A stretch of DNA of 64,000 nt from JALYNX01 sp963724825. GTDB taxonomy: Bacteria; Actinomycetota; Acidimicrobiia; Spongiisociales; ZC4RG35. Under the pieces are notes generated by a model, which ran no database searches, had not been told where the DNA came from, and saw only the letters and a list, made by a program, of their open reading frames with translations. Numbering within the stretch: the first letter of the stretch is position 1; each line of letters starts with the position of its first letter. Location: contig CAVRWT010000021.1 in assembly GCA_963724825.1 (NCBI GenBank), positions 62,001-126,000 of the forward strand, written 5' to 3'. Position numbers and translations under genes: made by a program. Shown here piece by piece: positions 10,349 to 20,571 of the stretch.

Positions 10349-10568
10349 TGGCCTGAGCCGGCGGCCATCGTCACCGACGTCTGCGCCTCCTCGACGGCGG
10401 GGGCACGATCTGACTCTTCCGGCGGCGGACTTTGGCCTCGAGGCCGAGTACCGCCGTACGGCGCGCGGACCTGGCTGGGCACGCCGATCCCACCGCTCGG
10501 CAAAGAGGCGCCCTCCGGCCTGCGGGCCACCTGCCCGGCCAACGACGCCGCGTCCGGCGCGGAGGGCG

Positions 10569-11201
10569 TCACCCCGGCTTCCTCAGCCTCGCCCCATAGA
10601 CAAACCCGAACACACCCATCCTCCAGACCTCCTCCAGGACCAGTCCGTGGCCGGCCAGCAGGGTCTCTGGCGGGGGCAGGGAGTCCAGCGATCGATGCAG
10701 ATACCAGTACTCGCGGGGCGCCCCGGCGAACACCAGGCCCACCAGCGGGAGGAGGATCGCCGAGCCCAGGCGGTGCAGCATTCGAAGCGCTGGGTTGAGA
10801 GGTCGCGAGAGGTCGACCACGACTGCGGCGCACCCGGGTCGCAGCACTCTGAGTAGCTCCGCCATCGTGTCGTCCACGGAGGCCAGATTTCGGAACACGA
10901 ACCCGCTGAACGCCCCGTCGAAGGCCTCCGCCTCGAACGGAAGATGCTCCCCTACGCCGACCACCCGCTCGGTGACCGGGCTCAACGAGAGCATCTCCAC
11001 GACCGGGTCCAACCCGACTACCCGTCGCCCTTCGAAATCGGTGTCCCCCGTCCCACAACCCAGATCCAGGACCGTCCCCGGATCGAGCATTTGGATGCCC
11101 CGTCGGCGCCAGGCCCGCTCCTGGCCAAAGGAGAGAATTCGGTTGATCCTGTCGTAGCGGGCTGCGATCCGGGCGAAGATCGGATCCGAGACCTCGCTCA
11201 C
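10569..11201 (-). CDS. menG: MenG/UbiE-like SAM methyltransferase
   Basis: Class I methyltransferase most like demethylmenaquinone methyltransferase, the last step of menaquinone synthesis. Features: N-terminal FARIAARYDRINRILSFGQE, as in MenG; SAM motif I VLDLGCGTGD; acidic loop GLDPVVEML; and FVFRN, the MenG/UbiE motif. At 210 residues it is about 20 shorter than usual: only some 8 residues separate motif I from the acidic Asp, so the first helix of the Rossmann core looks clipped. The GTG start at 11199-11201 overlaps the serS stop. Other menaquinone genes are not in the window, so the exact substrate is inferred. Confidence 0.7.
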   Translation of the reverse strand: MSEVSDPIFARIAARYDRINRILSFGQERAWRRRGIQMLDPGTVLDLGCGTGDTDFEGRRVVGLDPVVEMLSLSPVTERVVGVGEHLPFEAEAFDGAFSGFVFRNLASVDDTMAELLRVLRPGCAAVVVDLSRPLNPALRMLHRLGSAILLPLVGLVFAGAPREYWYLHRSLDSLPPPETLLAGHGLVLEEVWRMGVFGFVYGARLRKPG

Positions 11202-12445
11202 GGCTCGATCAGGTCGAATCCGGTGTAGCGCCGGAGCGCCTCGGGGATCTCCACCGACCCGTCGGGGCGCTGATGGTTCTCCAGGATGGCGAGGATGGTC
11301 CTCCCCAGGGCGCACGCCGTGCCGTTCAATGTGTGCAGCACCTGATTGCCTTCGTCGGTCTTCATCCTGACCTTCAAGCGACGGGCCTGGTAGTCGGTGG
11401 TGTTGGAGCACGACGTGATCTCGCGATAGGTCCCCTCACTCGGGAACCAGGCCTCGATGTCGTACTTCTTGGCGGCAGAGGCCCCCAGATCCCCGGCGGC
11501 CACATTCACCACCCGATAGGGCAGTTCCAACTCCTGGACCAGGGCCTCCTCGACGCCGAGAAGGCGATCGTGCTCCTCGGCGGAAGCGTCCGGTGTGGTG
11601 AACACGAACATCTCGACTTTGTCGAACTGGTGAACCCGGAAGATCCCGGCAGTGTCCTTGCCGTAGGTGCCGGACTCGCGGCGAAAACAGGTCGAGAATC
11701 CGGCATATCGGAGTGGAAGGTCGTCCGAATCCAGGATCTCGTCACCGTGATAGGCGGCGAGGGGGACTTCCGAGGTGCCGACCAGGAACAACTCGTCCTT
11801 GGGCATCTCGTAGACCTGCTCTCGGGCCTCGGGAAAGAATCCGGTCCCCTCCAGCGCCTCCTCCCGAACCAGAACCGGCGGGAGCATCGGAGTGAACCCG
11901 GCCTCGACCAGATGATCCATCGCCCATCGCACCAGTGAGAACTCGAGCATGGCGCCCAGGCCCTTGATGTACCCGAACCTGCTGCCGGATACCTTGGCAC
12001 CGCGGGCGGTGTCGATGATGTCGAGCCGTTCACCGAGCGTGGCGTGGTCCAGCCCGTCAGAACGGGGATTTCCAAAGCGCTTGATCTCGACGCTGTCAGC
12101 CTCGGTGTGACCGTCCGCGGCGTCTACAGCCACCAGATTGGGCACGTCGAGCAGGGCGAGATCGAACTCGGCGGCGAGGCGATCGGCCTCGGCGGTGGCG
12201 TCCTTGACCTCGGTCGCCAGATCGGCAACCTCCGCGATGGCCGCTTCTTTCTCCGAACCGTCCAGGGTTGCTATGAGCCGACCGGCTTCCTTCTGGCGCG
12301 CTCGCAGGCCTTCCGCCTCCTGGCGCTTCGCTCGAACCGCCGCATCGAGTGAGATCAGCCGGTCGAGATCGATGGTCGAACCGCGGCGTCGCAGCGATTC
12401 GCGAATCAGATCCGGGTTCTCTCGAAGCAGGCGGGCATCGATCAT
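11198..12445 (-). CDS. serS: Seryl-tRNA synthetase
   Basis: Charges tRNA-Ser. The 415-residue class II enzyme has an N-terminal two-helix coiled-coil arm (about residues 30-100) that grips the long variable arm of tRNA-Ser, motif 2 (CFRRESGTYGKDTAGIFRVH) and motif 3 (GTACALGRTILAILENHQ). ATG start at 12445. It sits about 3 kb from four serine tRNA genes. Its start is 25 bases from the upstream gene, which leaves no room for a T-box leader. Confidence 0.97.
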   Translation of the reverse strand: MIDARLLRENPDLIRESLRRRGSTIDLDRLISLDAAVRAKRQEAEGLRARQKEAGRLIATLDGSEKEAAIAEVADLATEVKDATAEADRLAAEFDLALLDVPNLVAVDAADGHTEADSVEIKRFGNPRSDGLDHATLGERLDIIDTARGAKVSGSRFGYIKGLGAMLEFSLVRWAMDHLVEAGFTPMLPPVLVREEALEGTGFFPEAREQVYEMPKDELFLVGTSEVPLAAYHGDEILDSDDLPLRYAGFSTCFRRESGTYGKDTAGIFRVHQFDKVEMFVFTTPDASAEEHDRLLGVEEALVQELELPYRVVNVAAGDLGASAAKKYDIEAWFPSEGTYREITSCSNTTDYQARRLKVRMKTDEGNQVLHTLNGTACALGRTILAILENHQRPDGSVEIPEALRRYTGFDLIEP

Positions 12446-12469
12446 GGGGCGCCGGATGGTACCGGCTGG

Positions 12470-13477
12470 CTACCCGGAGCCTTCGCCCTCGTTCACCACG
12501 AAGTCGACCGAGATCTCGTTGTCGGTCAGGTCGATGTCAGCGCCCAGCCCGACGAGGGTGGCGGTGACCCGGTATTGCCCACCCGGCTCAACCGCAACAT
12601 CTTCGAATCTGACCGAAGTTTGGGCGTCTGGCTGCATGGCCCCGAATTCCTTGTCGAGGGTGATCGGCTCCGCTCCTCCGGTGAGCACGAGGCGAACTGT
12701 CGAGGGCATGCTCAGCACATTCCCCAGATTCGAGATCACAACCTCGAAGGTCACCGTGTCAGTGGAGGGGAGAACGACCACGTCGGTGGGGTCGACCTCC
12801 CACAGGGGATCGGTCACCAACTGGCTCACCGAGAGCCCGGGATGCAGGGCGAGACCGCTGTTTGGCGAGCGAGCGGCCTCGGCATAGGCCGACGACAGGC
12901 TGAACAACTCCCCATTCGCAGGCATCAGCACCACCGTCGGCATCGGCGCCGCTGAGTCCGGAACGTCCTGGCGCTCCATCTCCTCGACCAGGTTCAGGTA
13001 CAACCGGTCGCCGGCTCGCAGCTCGGCAAGCGAGTTGGCAATGTTGTCGACGACAACGGTGCTCGACGGATCGTCGGCCGCGGCGAGAAGCCCCGAGGCG
13101 TAGCCGCCGATCCCCGCCTCCCAGGCGTCCAGGGCCTGCAGATAGAGGGCGTTGACCGCGAACAAGGTGCTCGAAGGTGGGTCATTTGTGGCGAATTCCC
13201 GCCCCACCGCGAGATCGGCTCGGATGCTGTCCACCAGAGCCACCAGTTCGGTCCGGTCGATGCGTGCCAGCCGTCCAATGACCTCGCGCAGGGCGTCGCC
13301 TCTCGTGGAAAGGGCAACTGCCTGCTCCTGAACCGTGTTCATGTACTCGAGGTCGGCACGGGTGTCCCGCCCGGCACTGGCCACACCGATGGCAATCAGG
13401 GCGGCTGCAGTGATGAGGATCGGCAATAGGAACCGGCCCAGCACCCGCTTACGGGTCTTGGGTGTGTCGAGCATCAT
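12470..13477 (-). CDS. Single-pass membrane protein with C-terminal beta (CARDB-like) domain, unknown function
   Basis: Not assigned. A basic N-terminus (TPKTRKRVLGR) leads into one membrane helix (FLLPILITAAALIAIGVASA), then a mostly helical extracellular region (residues about 40-200) and a beta-rich end resembling CARDB/DUF11 modules (VTFEVVISNLGNVLSMPSTV). The start is taken as the ATG pair at 13474-13477, since longer versions would run into the tRNA-Leu gene. Placed directly upstream of serS and probably co-transcribed with it. A cell-surface role is likely from topology only. Confidence 0.6.
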   Translation of the reverse strand: MMLDTPKTRKRVLGRFLLPILITAAALIAIGVASAGRDTRADLEYMNTVQEQAVALSTRGDALREVIGRLARIDRTELVALVDSIRADLAVGREFATNDPPSSTLFAVNALYLQALDAWEAGIGGYASGLLAAADDPSSTVVVDNIANSLAELRAGDRLYLNLVEEMERQDVPDSAAPMPTVVLMPANGELFSLSSAYAEAARSPNSGLALHPGLSVSQLVTDPLWEVDPTDVVVLPSTDTVTFEVVISNLGNVLSMPSTVRLVLTGGAEPITLDKEFGAMQPDAQTSVRFEDVAVEPGGQYRVTATLVGLGADIDLTDNEISVDFVVNEGEGSG

Positions 13478-13581
13478 TCCATCGATCCATGGGACCGGAA
13501 GCGAACCATAAAAGCCCTTCTGCCGCCTCGACGAGGTCCGGCGAGGATGCAAAGGGGGGCCTCCCCCCCTTGGTCTTGTGG

Positions 13582-13665
<84 letters not shown>

Positions 13666-13749
13666 TCGAGGGCCGGGAAATCGTAACCCTGCGCCCGGGG
13701 TTGCGGTAGTCGGCCTCCTCTATCCACCACCGGCCGTAACCTCACATCG

Positions 13750-14411
13750 GTGAATCTGGCCAGGAGTCTCGAACGTCGCCTCGAGCGCCTCTTTGAGGGC
13801 GCGGCGGGGCGCGTCTTCTCGGGTCGCATCCACCCTTCCGAAATGGCGGGAAGGATCGCCCGCGAGGCCGATCTCACCAGTTACGAGCACATCACCGGGC
13901 CGGCCACCTCCAACCAGTACGTGCTGAAGGTGAATCCCATCGACCTCGACGAGAACCCGGCCAGGCTGCAGAAGCGGCTGGAACTGGCCCTGTCCGAGCA
14001 CGCCGCGGAGGCAGGGCTGCGTCTCGAAGGCCCGCCGACTGTGTTGATCGAGGCCTCTCCAAGGTGTCGCCCGGTCATTTCACCTGTGTCCCCTCGGTGG
14101 TGCCGGGCAAGATCCCCCCATGGGGACGCCTGGTTGGGACCGACGCCTCCTACGACCTGGGCCCGAATCGGGTGCTGATCGGGCGCTCCAGCGAGTCCGA
14201 CGTCGTGCTCCCCTACGACGAAGTGAGCCGTCGCCACTCTTTGATCTGGCGGGCGGACGGCCAGGCCTGGATCGAGGACCTGGGCTCCGCCAACGGCACA
14301 GAACTCGATGGGGTTCGGGTCGGGCCCACCCCACAGAAGTTGAACAAGGGTGACATGATCGGGCTCTCCGGGCATCGTTACCGGTTCCATGAGGGGTCGG
14401 ACCATGCCTGA
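13750..14411 (+). CDS. fhaA: FhaA-type protein: DUF3662 plus FHA domain, one frameshift
   Basis: Phosphothreonine-binding partner of PknB; in mycobacteria FhaA binds the phosphorylated MviN pseudokinase and tunes peptidoglycan synthesis. The N-terminal DUF3662 domain (LARSLERRLERLFEGAAGRV to about residue 100) is in one frame. After a break near 14055 (a TC repeat) the FHA domain follows in another frame: GRLVGTDASYDLG, GRSSESDVVLPYDEVSRRHS and GSANGTELDG, all FHA core residues. The linker between domains is short compared with mycobacterial FhaA. GTG start at 13750. First gene of the pknB operon. Confidence 0.85.
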
Positions 14412-14814
14412 TCTCATCCTCGCCCTGCTCCGCATCATCTTTCTCGGACTGGTCTACCTCTTCGTATGGCAGGTGGCCCGGGCCATCGGTTCCCACCTCG
14501 GCATCTCGCTTCGTCGTAAGCGGCGCGATGGAACGAAAATCGTCATGGTCAAGTCCGATACTCAGCAGGGGATGGAGTTGGAGGTGCAGGACGTGAGCGT
14601 GCTGGGACGGTCGGACGAGGCAGACGTGCTCCTCAACGATCCGTACGCTTCCGAATTCCACATGAGGCTGGTCGCTCAGGAGAACGGCATGGTTCTCCAC
14701 GACCTGGGCAGCACCAATGGCACCTATGTCAACGGGCGACGGGTCACAGCGCCGACCACATTGCGGCGGGGTGACACCATCCAGGTGGGCAAGACGGTCA
14801 TGGAGGTGCGGTGA
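14404..14814 (+). CDS. fhaB: FhaB/FipA-type protein: TM helix plus FHA domain
   Basis: A 136-residue membrane-anchored FHA protein. One N-terminal helix (LILALLRIIFLGLVYLFVWQ) and a basic stretch RRKRRDG precede an FHA domain with GRSDEADVLLNDPYASEFH and DLGSTNGTYVNGRRV. FhaB is a PknB substrate connected with cell division in mycobacteria (established for the family). ATG 14404 has GAGGGG about 8 bases upstream and overlaps the fhaA stop; ATG 14389 is a less likely longer start. Confidence 0.88.
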   Translation: MPDLILALLRIIFLGLVYLFVWQVARAIGSHLGISLRRKRRDGTKIVMVKSDTQQGMELEVQDVSVLGRSDEADVLLNDPYASEFHMRLVAQENGMVLHDLGSTNGTYVNGRRVTAPTTLRRGDTIQVGKTVMEVR

Positions 14815-15533
14815 GATACATCTGGGCCGCCGCCAGCCATCAGGGCATGGCGAGGACGAACAACGAGGACACGATCTTCCCCGAGACCTCAGGGGAGTCG
14901 AGCGGTCCTGCCGTGCTCATGGTGGCCGATGGGATGGGGGGGCACATCGCCGGAGAAGTCGCCTCTCGCCTCGCGGTGAACACCGCCGCATCCGCCGACC
15001 TCGGCCCGGCAGACCGGGTGGCGGCTGCCAACCGCGCAATCAGGGAGCAGGTGGCACGGCAACCCGACCTCGAGGGAATGGCAACCACGCTCACTCTCGT
15101 GGAACTGACCACCGACGGGATCGCCCACTTCGGCCATATCGGCGACAGCCGCGCCTATCTCTATCGATCCGGAGAGTTGCGCCAGTTGACCGACGACCAC
15201 ACCGTCGTCGCTCAATACGTGGCCGCCGGGACCCTCTCGCCAGAGGAAGCGGCCGACCACCCCCACAGTCACATGCTGACCCGCTGTCTGGGGCTCACTC
15301 GATTCGTCAACGTCGACGAGATCGAGTTGCCGCTCGAGCCCGGCGATCGACTGCTGCTTTGCTCCGATGGCCTCACCCTGATGCTGACCGATGACGAAAT
15401 CGCCGCGAACCTGAGCACCGAGTCGGCCGACGAAACGGTTTGGGCGCTGGTCGAGCAATCCAACCAAGCGGGGGGCCACGACAACATCAGCGTCATCATC
15501 GTGGACGTCCTCCCCGGAGCGAATGACACGTAA
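14811..15533 (+). CDS. pstP: PP2C-type Ser/Thr phosphatase PstP
   Basis: Dephosphorylates PknB and its substrates. PPM-family metal-binding motifs are in order: NNEDTIF (first Asp), VADGMGGHIAGEVAS, GHIGDSRAYLYR, TDDHTVV and GGHDNISVI with the last metal Asp. At 240 residues this is only the catalytic domain; the transmembrane helix and extracellular domain of mycobacterial PstP are missing, so the enzyme is probably soluble. GTG start at 14811 overlaps the fhaB stop as GTGA, and its own end overlaps rodA by 11 bases. Confidence 0.92.
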   Translation: MRYIWAAASHQGMARTNNEDTIFPETSGESSGPAVLMVADGMGGHIAGEVASRLAVNTAASADLGPADRVAAANRAIREQVARQPDLEGMATTLTLVELTTDGIAHFGHIGDSRAYLYRSGELRQLTDDHTVVAQYVAAGTLSPEEAADHPHSHMLTRCLGLTRFVNVDEIELPLEPGDRLLLCSDGLTLMLTDDEIAANLSTESADETVWALVEQSNQAGGHDNISVIIVDVLPGANDT

Positions 15534-16818
15534 CGCCGAAGGCGCAACCGTGGTCGCGGCGTCGGTACTCGCCGCTTTCGGCGTCACGCTGGTCAACTTT
15601 GCCCGCGAACAGAGTGTCGACGCCCAGACTGCGTTGACCTTTCTCGTGTTCCTGATCGCCTTTGGCGGCCTCCACCTCGCGGTGAGGACCTGGGCACCAC
15701 GGGCCACCCCCCTCCTCATCGCTCCGATCACGGCACTGACTGCGATCGGGTTCATCGAGATCTACCGACTGGATCCGGTGAAGGCCGGATTGCAGCGCTG
15801 GTGGATGCTGATCGCCGCCGCCGCCGCTGTCACCGTCCTCGCCCTGTTCGCGCGCAGCTCGACGACCATTCTCCGCCGCTACCGCAACATCACGCTTCTC
15901 GTCTCGTTCATCCTCCTGGCCCTACCCAACCTGCCCACCGACTGGGGCTTCCCTCTCAAGGGGCTGATCGTCAACGGTTCCCGGCTCTGGATTGTCCTCG
16001 ACCTGGGTTTCACCACCCTCCAGTTCCAGCCGGCCGAGCTGGCCAAGCTTGGCTTTGTCATCTATGTGGCTGCCTATCTGGCCGATCACCAGAAGGCCTT
16101 GCGTGAGGCGCGGCGGCATCTGGGGCCGATTCGCTTCCCCGAGCCCCGCCAGCTGATCCCGCTGGTGATCACCTGGATGGTGAGCATCCTGATCCTGGTC
16201 TCCCAGCGCGATCTGGGCGCCTCCCTGTTGCTCTTTGCCGGGTTCGTGCTCCTCCTCTACGCCGCCACCGGGAACACCGGATATCTGGTGACGGGTGGGT
16301 TCATGGCGGCTGCTGCCGGCGTCGCCTCGTACTTCATGTTCGACCACGTGCAGCGACGGGTGATCGCCTGGCTGGCGCCCTTCGAGCACTTCGACGACGA
16401 GGGCTACCAGATCGCCCAGGGCCTCTTCGGGATGGGGACGGGGAGTCTCTCCGGGGCCGGGCCCGGCCTGGGCCGACCCGATCTGATCCCCAACGCAACG
16501 ACCGACTTCATCTTCGCCGCGGTCGGTGAGGAGCTGGGGTTCGCCGGCACCGTGTCGGTGCTCGCCCTCTTCTCACTGGTGATCGCGGTGGGCCTCGGCA
16601 TCTCGTTCCGGAGCCGGGACATGTTCCGCAAACTGCTGGCGGCCGGGCTCACCTTCGTCTTCGCCGTGCAGACGTTCCTGATCATCGGCGGGGTGGTCAG
16701 GGTGGTCCCCCTCACCGGGATCACGCTCCCCTTCATGTCATACGGCGGCTCTGCCCTGGTCGGCAACCTCATCCTGATCGCCCTCTTGCTCCGGATCAGT
16801 CACGAGGAAGCGACATGA
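15523..16818 (+). CDS. rodA: SEDS glycosyltransferase RodA/FtsW
   Basis: Polymerises lipid II into glycan strands together with a class B PBP. The 431-residue product has about ten membrane helices and SEDS landmarks: QPAELAKLGFVIYVAAYLA, SQRDLGASLLLFAGF, FIFAAVGEELGFAG with the catalytic-type Asp just before it (ATTDFIF), and PLTGITLPFMSYGGSAL. Overlaps pstP and is followed by the cognate pbpA with a 4-base overlap, the arrangement of a functional SEDS-PBP pair. Confidence 0.94.
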   Translation: MTRNAEGATVVAASVLAAFGVTLVNFAREQSVDAQTALTFLVFLIAFGGLHLAVRTWAPRATPLLIAPITALTAIGFIEIYRLDPVKAGLQRWWMLIAAAAAVTVLALFARSSTTILRRYRNITLLVSFILLALPNLPTDWGFPLKGLIVNGSRLWIVLDLGFTTLQFQPAELAKLGFVIYVAAYLADHQKALREARRHLGPIRFPEPRQLIPLVITWMVSILILVSQRDLGASLLLFAGFVLLLYAATGNTGYLVTGGFMAAAAGVASYFMFDHVQRRVIAWLAPFEHFDDEGYQIAQGLFGMGTGSLSGAGPGLGRPDLIPNATTDFIFAAVGEELGFAGTVSVLALFSLVIAVGLGISFRSRDMFRKLLAAGLTFVFAVQTFLIIGGVVRVVPLTGITLPFMSYGGSALVGNLILIALLLRISHEEAT

Positions 16819-18273
16819 ACGGCCCGGTGCGTCGCATCTCGATCGGGGTCTTCACCTCCTTCTGCGTCCTTCTGCTGGCGGTGACGTGGATCCAGGTGAT
16901 TCATGCCGATGCGCTCAAGGCCGATCCCCGCAACGCCAGGCCCGCTCTTTCCGAGCGGGGCAAGGAGCGGGGCCTGATCGTGACCATCGACGGAACAGTG
17001 GTCGCCGAGTCGGTGGTGGACCCGATGGATCCCCGTTCCTTCGTCCGTACCTACCCCGAGGGCGAGGCGTTCGCCCATGTCGTCGGTTACAACTCGTTCA
17101 TCGTCGGCGACTCCGGCCTGGAGGCCGCCTACGCCCCGGTGCTCAGATCCAAGCGTGACCTGACCATCAGCGACCTGATCTCGGTGATCCTCGGGCGTGA
17201 CCTGCGGCCGCACAGCATCGAGATGACCGTCAACGGCCCCCTGCAGATGGCCGCCTACGAGGCCCTGGGCGGGCAAACCGGTGCTGTCGTAGCCATCGAC
17301 CCCAAGACGGGTGCGGTGCTCGCCGCGGTCTCATCACCTTCATTTGATCCCGAGTCGCTCCTCGGAGAGGACGCCGCGGCGGTGTGGGACGAGCTGCTCG
17401 CCGATCCGAACAGCCCGCTCAGTGACCGGTCGACCAAGGAGCTCTTCGCACCGGGTTCGACCTTCAAGACGGTTGTCACCGCGACCGCGTTGGACACCGG
17501 CGAGGCCGATCCCTCGACCGAATTCCCCGACCCCGTCGAGTACCAACTGGAAGGCTCGACCGAGACCATTTCCAACTTCGATGGGGAGGTCTGCAACGAC
17601 GGTGAGTCGGTGACTCTGCTGGTTGCCTTCGTCCGCTCCTGCAACACCGTGTTCGCCGATCTCTCAGTGCGGCTTGGCGCCGAAGACATCGGGATCACAG
17701 CCGAAGCTCTCGGATTCAACACCGACCTCGACTTTCCCTGGCCGGTCCCTCAGGCCTCGTACCCGGTGGACGAGCTGATCGACGATCCGGCGGCCCTTGC
17801 TCAAAGCGGAATCGGGGAACGCGATGTGCGCGCTACTCCGTTGCATATGGCAATGATCGCTGCAGCGGTCGCCAATCAAGGCGAGGTCTCCAATCCGTAC
17901 CTGGTGAATCGGGTGTTCGACGCCGACGGGAACACCCTGGAAACCACCGCGCCCGTCTCCCTGGGGCGGGCGATGGCTCCCGCCACCGCGTCGGTCCTGG
18001 CCCAGATGATGGAGCGGGTGGTGACCGAAGGCACCGGGCGAAACGCCGCAGTCCCCGGTATCAGGGTTGCCGGCAAGACCGGAACGGCCGAGGGCGCCGG
18101 CGACGGGCCTCACGCCTGGTTCATCGGGTTCGCACCGGTCGACAATCCCAACGATCGCCATCGCGGTCCTCATCGCTGGTGGTGGGGACACCGGTGAATC
18201 TGCGACCGGTGGTGGAGTGGCAGCTCCGATCGCTGGCGACCTGATTTCGCTCTGGCTGCAAGGAACCCCATGA
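16815..18273 (+). CDS. pbpA: Class B penicillin-binding protein (transpeptidase) PbpA, one frameshift
   Basis: Cross-links peptidoglycan with RodA. One N-terminal helix (ISIGVFTSFCVLLLAVTWIQ), a pedestal region, and a transpeptidase domain with SxxK = STFK (in APGSTFKTVV), SxN = SCN (in VRSCNTVF) and KTG = KTGTAEG. The frame is lost near 18150; the true end follows in the +1 frame: PTIAIAVLIAGGGDTG to WLQGTP with TGA at 18271-18273. One extra A in CCCAACG would explain it. Full length is about 486 residues, normal for PbpA. Confidence 0.92.
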
Positions 18274-18310
18274 GTTGCGCCCGGGGCATTCCTACAATCC
18301 ATCGCCTTCC

Positions 18311-20249
18311 ATGAACACCCCAAGTGAACTGACCGAGCGCTATCACATCACGTCCCACCTGGCTCGGGGCGGGATGGCCGACGTCTACGAAGGCCAGGAC
18401 ACCTTGCTCAACCGCAAAGTCGCGATCAAGGTCCTCCACGCCCAGTATTCGGCGGACGAAGCGTTCGTGAAGCGGTTCCGACGTGAGGCGCAAGCGGCGG
18501 CCAACCTCAGCCACCCCAACATCGTCGGCATCTATGACTGGGGACAGGCGCAGGGCACCTATTTCATCGTGATGGAATTGGTCGACGGCCGCTCGCTTGC
18601 GGGACGTCCTCAAGTCGGAGGGTGCGCTTCTCGCCCGCCGGGCGACCGAGATCGCCTCCGAAGTCGCCGCGGCTCTGTCGATCGCCCATCAGGCCGGTTT
18701 GGTTCACCGGGACGTCAAGCCGGGGAACATCCTCCTCGCCAAGGACGGGACCGTGAAGGTCACCGACTTCGGGATCGCCAGGGCTTGGGACGACAGTGCC
18801 GAGCTGACCAAGACCGGGGCCGTGATCGGCACCGCCACCTATTTCAGCCCGGAGCAGGCCCAGGGAGCCGCAGCAGACGCCCGGAGTGATGTCTATGCCC
18901 TTGGAGTGGTGCTCTACGAGATGCTCACCGGGCGCCCTCCGTTCACCGGGGACAGCCCGATGTCGGTCGCCTTCCAGCACGTCTCGACCGAGGCTCCCGC
19001 CCCGTCGGCGCTCAACGCCGATGTCCCACCTGCCCTGGACACGGTCGTGGGCAAGGCGATGCGCAAGGATCCCAACGGGCGCTATCAGAGCGCAGACGAG
19101 ATGCGGGCGGATCTGGTGGCGGTTCTTCGGGGACAGAGTGTCGAGCCGGCGGTGGTCGGCGCTGCAGTATTAGGGGCGGCCGCGGCAGGGGACAACGCCA
19201 CCCGGGTGATGACTGCACAAGTACCTCCGGCCACGGTTCCCCCTGACGAGGTCTACCGCGGTGTCGAGGAAGAGCCCTCCTCGCAGATGCCGTTCATCGT
19301 GACCGCCTTCGCCCTTCTCATCGCACTCGGGATCCTGTTGTTCGTCCTGTTCCGGCTCGCCGGCGGGGGCAGCATCGGCAGCGACCTGATCGAAGTGCCA
19401 AACGTCGCCGGCCTGACCCGGCAAGGCGCCGAGGCTCGCCTCATCACGGCGGGGTTCACCGTCAAGTTCACCGCCGAAGCCAGTCAGGACGTGGATGTCG
19501 ACCTCGTCATCCGCACCAATCCGGCGGGCGGGTCCGAGGCGGAAGAGGGCTCCGAGGTCGAAATCTTCTATTCCACCGGGGCCGAGGAATTCGAGGTTCC
19601 GCCTCTCATCGGGCAGACCCAAGAGGCAGCCGAGAGCATCATCGAGCAAAACGGCTTCATTCTCGGCGACGTGATCGAAGAGCCGAGCGCCGAGTTCGCC
19701 GAGGGAACGGTGATTCGCCAGGACCCGAACTCCGGCGTGCTCGCTGGAAGGGGCGCCGCGATAAACATCACGGTTTCGACCGGCCCCGAAACTCACGTCC
19801 TCCCGGTGCTCGAGGGTCAGACCGAGCGTGACGCGGTAACCGCGCTGCAGAGTTTGGGACTGCTCTCCACCGTCAACGACGAATTCTCCAACACGGTCGA
19901 AGAGGGTCTTGTGATACGAACCGAGCCCGAAGCCGGAGCGGAGGTGCGCTCCGGTGACACCATCCTCCTGGTGGTGTCGCAGGGGCCGAGACCCGTTCAG
20001 GTTCCGAACCTGCTCGGCTCCACCCAGGGCCAGGCGGAGGCGGCCCTCTCCAATCTCGGGCTCGAGATGAACGTGTCCGCCAGCACCCAACCAGTGGTGG
20101 ACGCCTCACAGGACGGCAGGGTGGTGGCTCAGTTCCCCGAAGGCGGCGTCGAGGTGTTCCCAGGTGACGTGGTCACGGTGACACTCGGCAAGTTCACCCC
20201 GCCGCCGACCACCACGACCACAACTGCTCCGACGCCGCCAAGCACCTAG
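18311..20249 (+). CDS. pknB: PASTA-domain Ser/Thr kinase PknB, one frameshift
   Basis: Membrane kinase that senses muropeptides or lipid II and controls growth. Kinase lobe: glycine loop LARGGMADVY, VAIKVL lysine, HRDVKPGN catalytic loop, DFGIAR, GTATYFSPEQAQG. A single helix (FIVTAFALLIALGILLFVLF) follows, then four PASTA repeats (each starting VPNV, VPPL, LPVL, VPNL) and a Pro/Thr tail. The frame changes near 18597, where an extra T in CTTGCGGG separates MELVDGRSL from RDVLKSEG. ATG 18311 is the start. The last gene of the operon; it ends 1 base from convergent crgA. Confidence 0.95.
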
Positions 20250-20250
20250 C

Positions 20251-20490
20251 TCAGCGGTAGTTGGTCGTCATCAGGAAGCCGATGGCGATGCAGACCAGGC
20301 CGCCGATCAGAACCAGGCGATCGAGCTCGAATACGAACCGGCTCAGGACCAGGAGCACACCGATCGTCATCAAGCCGGCCATGATCGCGACATACCAGGT
20401 GGGGCTTGGTGGCTTGGCCTTGGCCGCCGCGGCCGCCGACTGAGTCGGCAAAGGCTTGCTCTTCGGCTTGCGGCGTTTTGACTCGGGCAC
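20251..20490 (-). CDS. crgA: Cell division protein CrgA
   Basis: A 79-residue two-helix membrane protein that helps assemble the division machinery and recruits PBPs in actinobacteria. A basic, Ala/Pro-rich cytoplasmic head (SKRRKPKSK) precedes WYVAIMAGLMTIGVLLVLSR and LVLIGGLVCIAIGFLMTTNYR; the final MTTNYR is a family hallmark. GTG start at 20490. The upstream 80 bases contain GTAGTT and AACTAC as a spaced inverted pair (about 20521-20562), unexplained. Confidence 0.93.
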   Translation of the reverse strand: MPESKRRKPKSKPLPTQSAAAAAKAKPPSPTWYVAIMAGLMTIGVLLVLSRFVFELDRLVLIGGLVCIAIGFLMTTNYR

Positions 20491-20571
20491 GGCGGCGAGC
20501 GTAATGCGAGTTACAACCTTGTAGTTCTCAACACGCTGTGGAGAAACCTCGGGATAACTACACGCTTGTGA

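Noticed and set aside
10188..10856. 222-aa open frame over the SRP RNA
   Set aside because: It runs through ffs and antisense to the methyltransferase, with Arg/Pro-rich low-complexity translation.
12446..12469. T-box riboswitch ahead of serS
   Set aside because: Only about 24 bases separate serS from the upstream gene, too short for a T-box leader.
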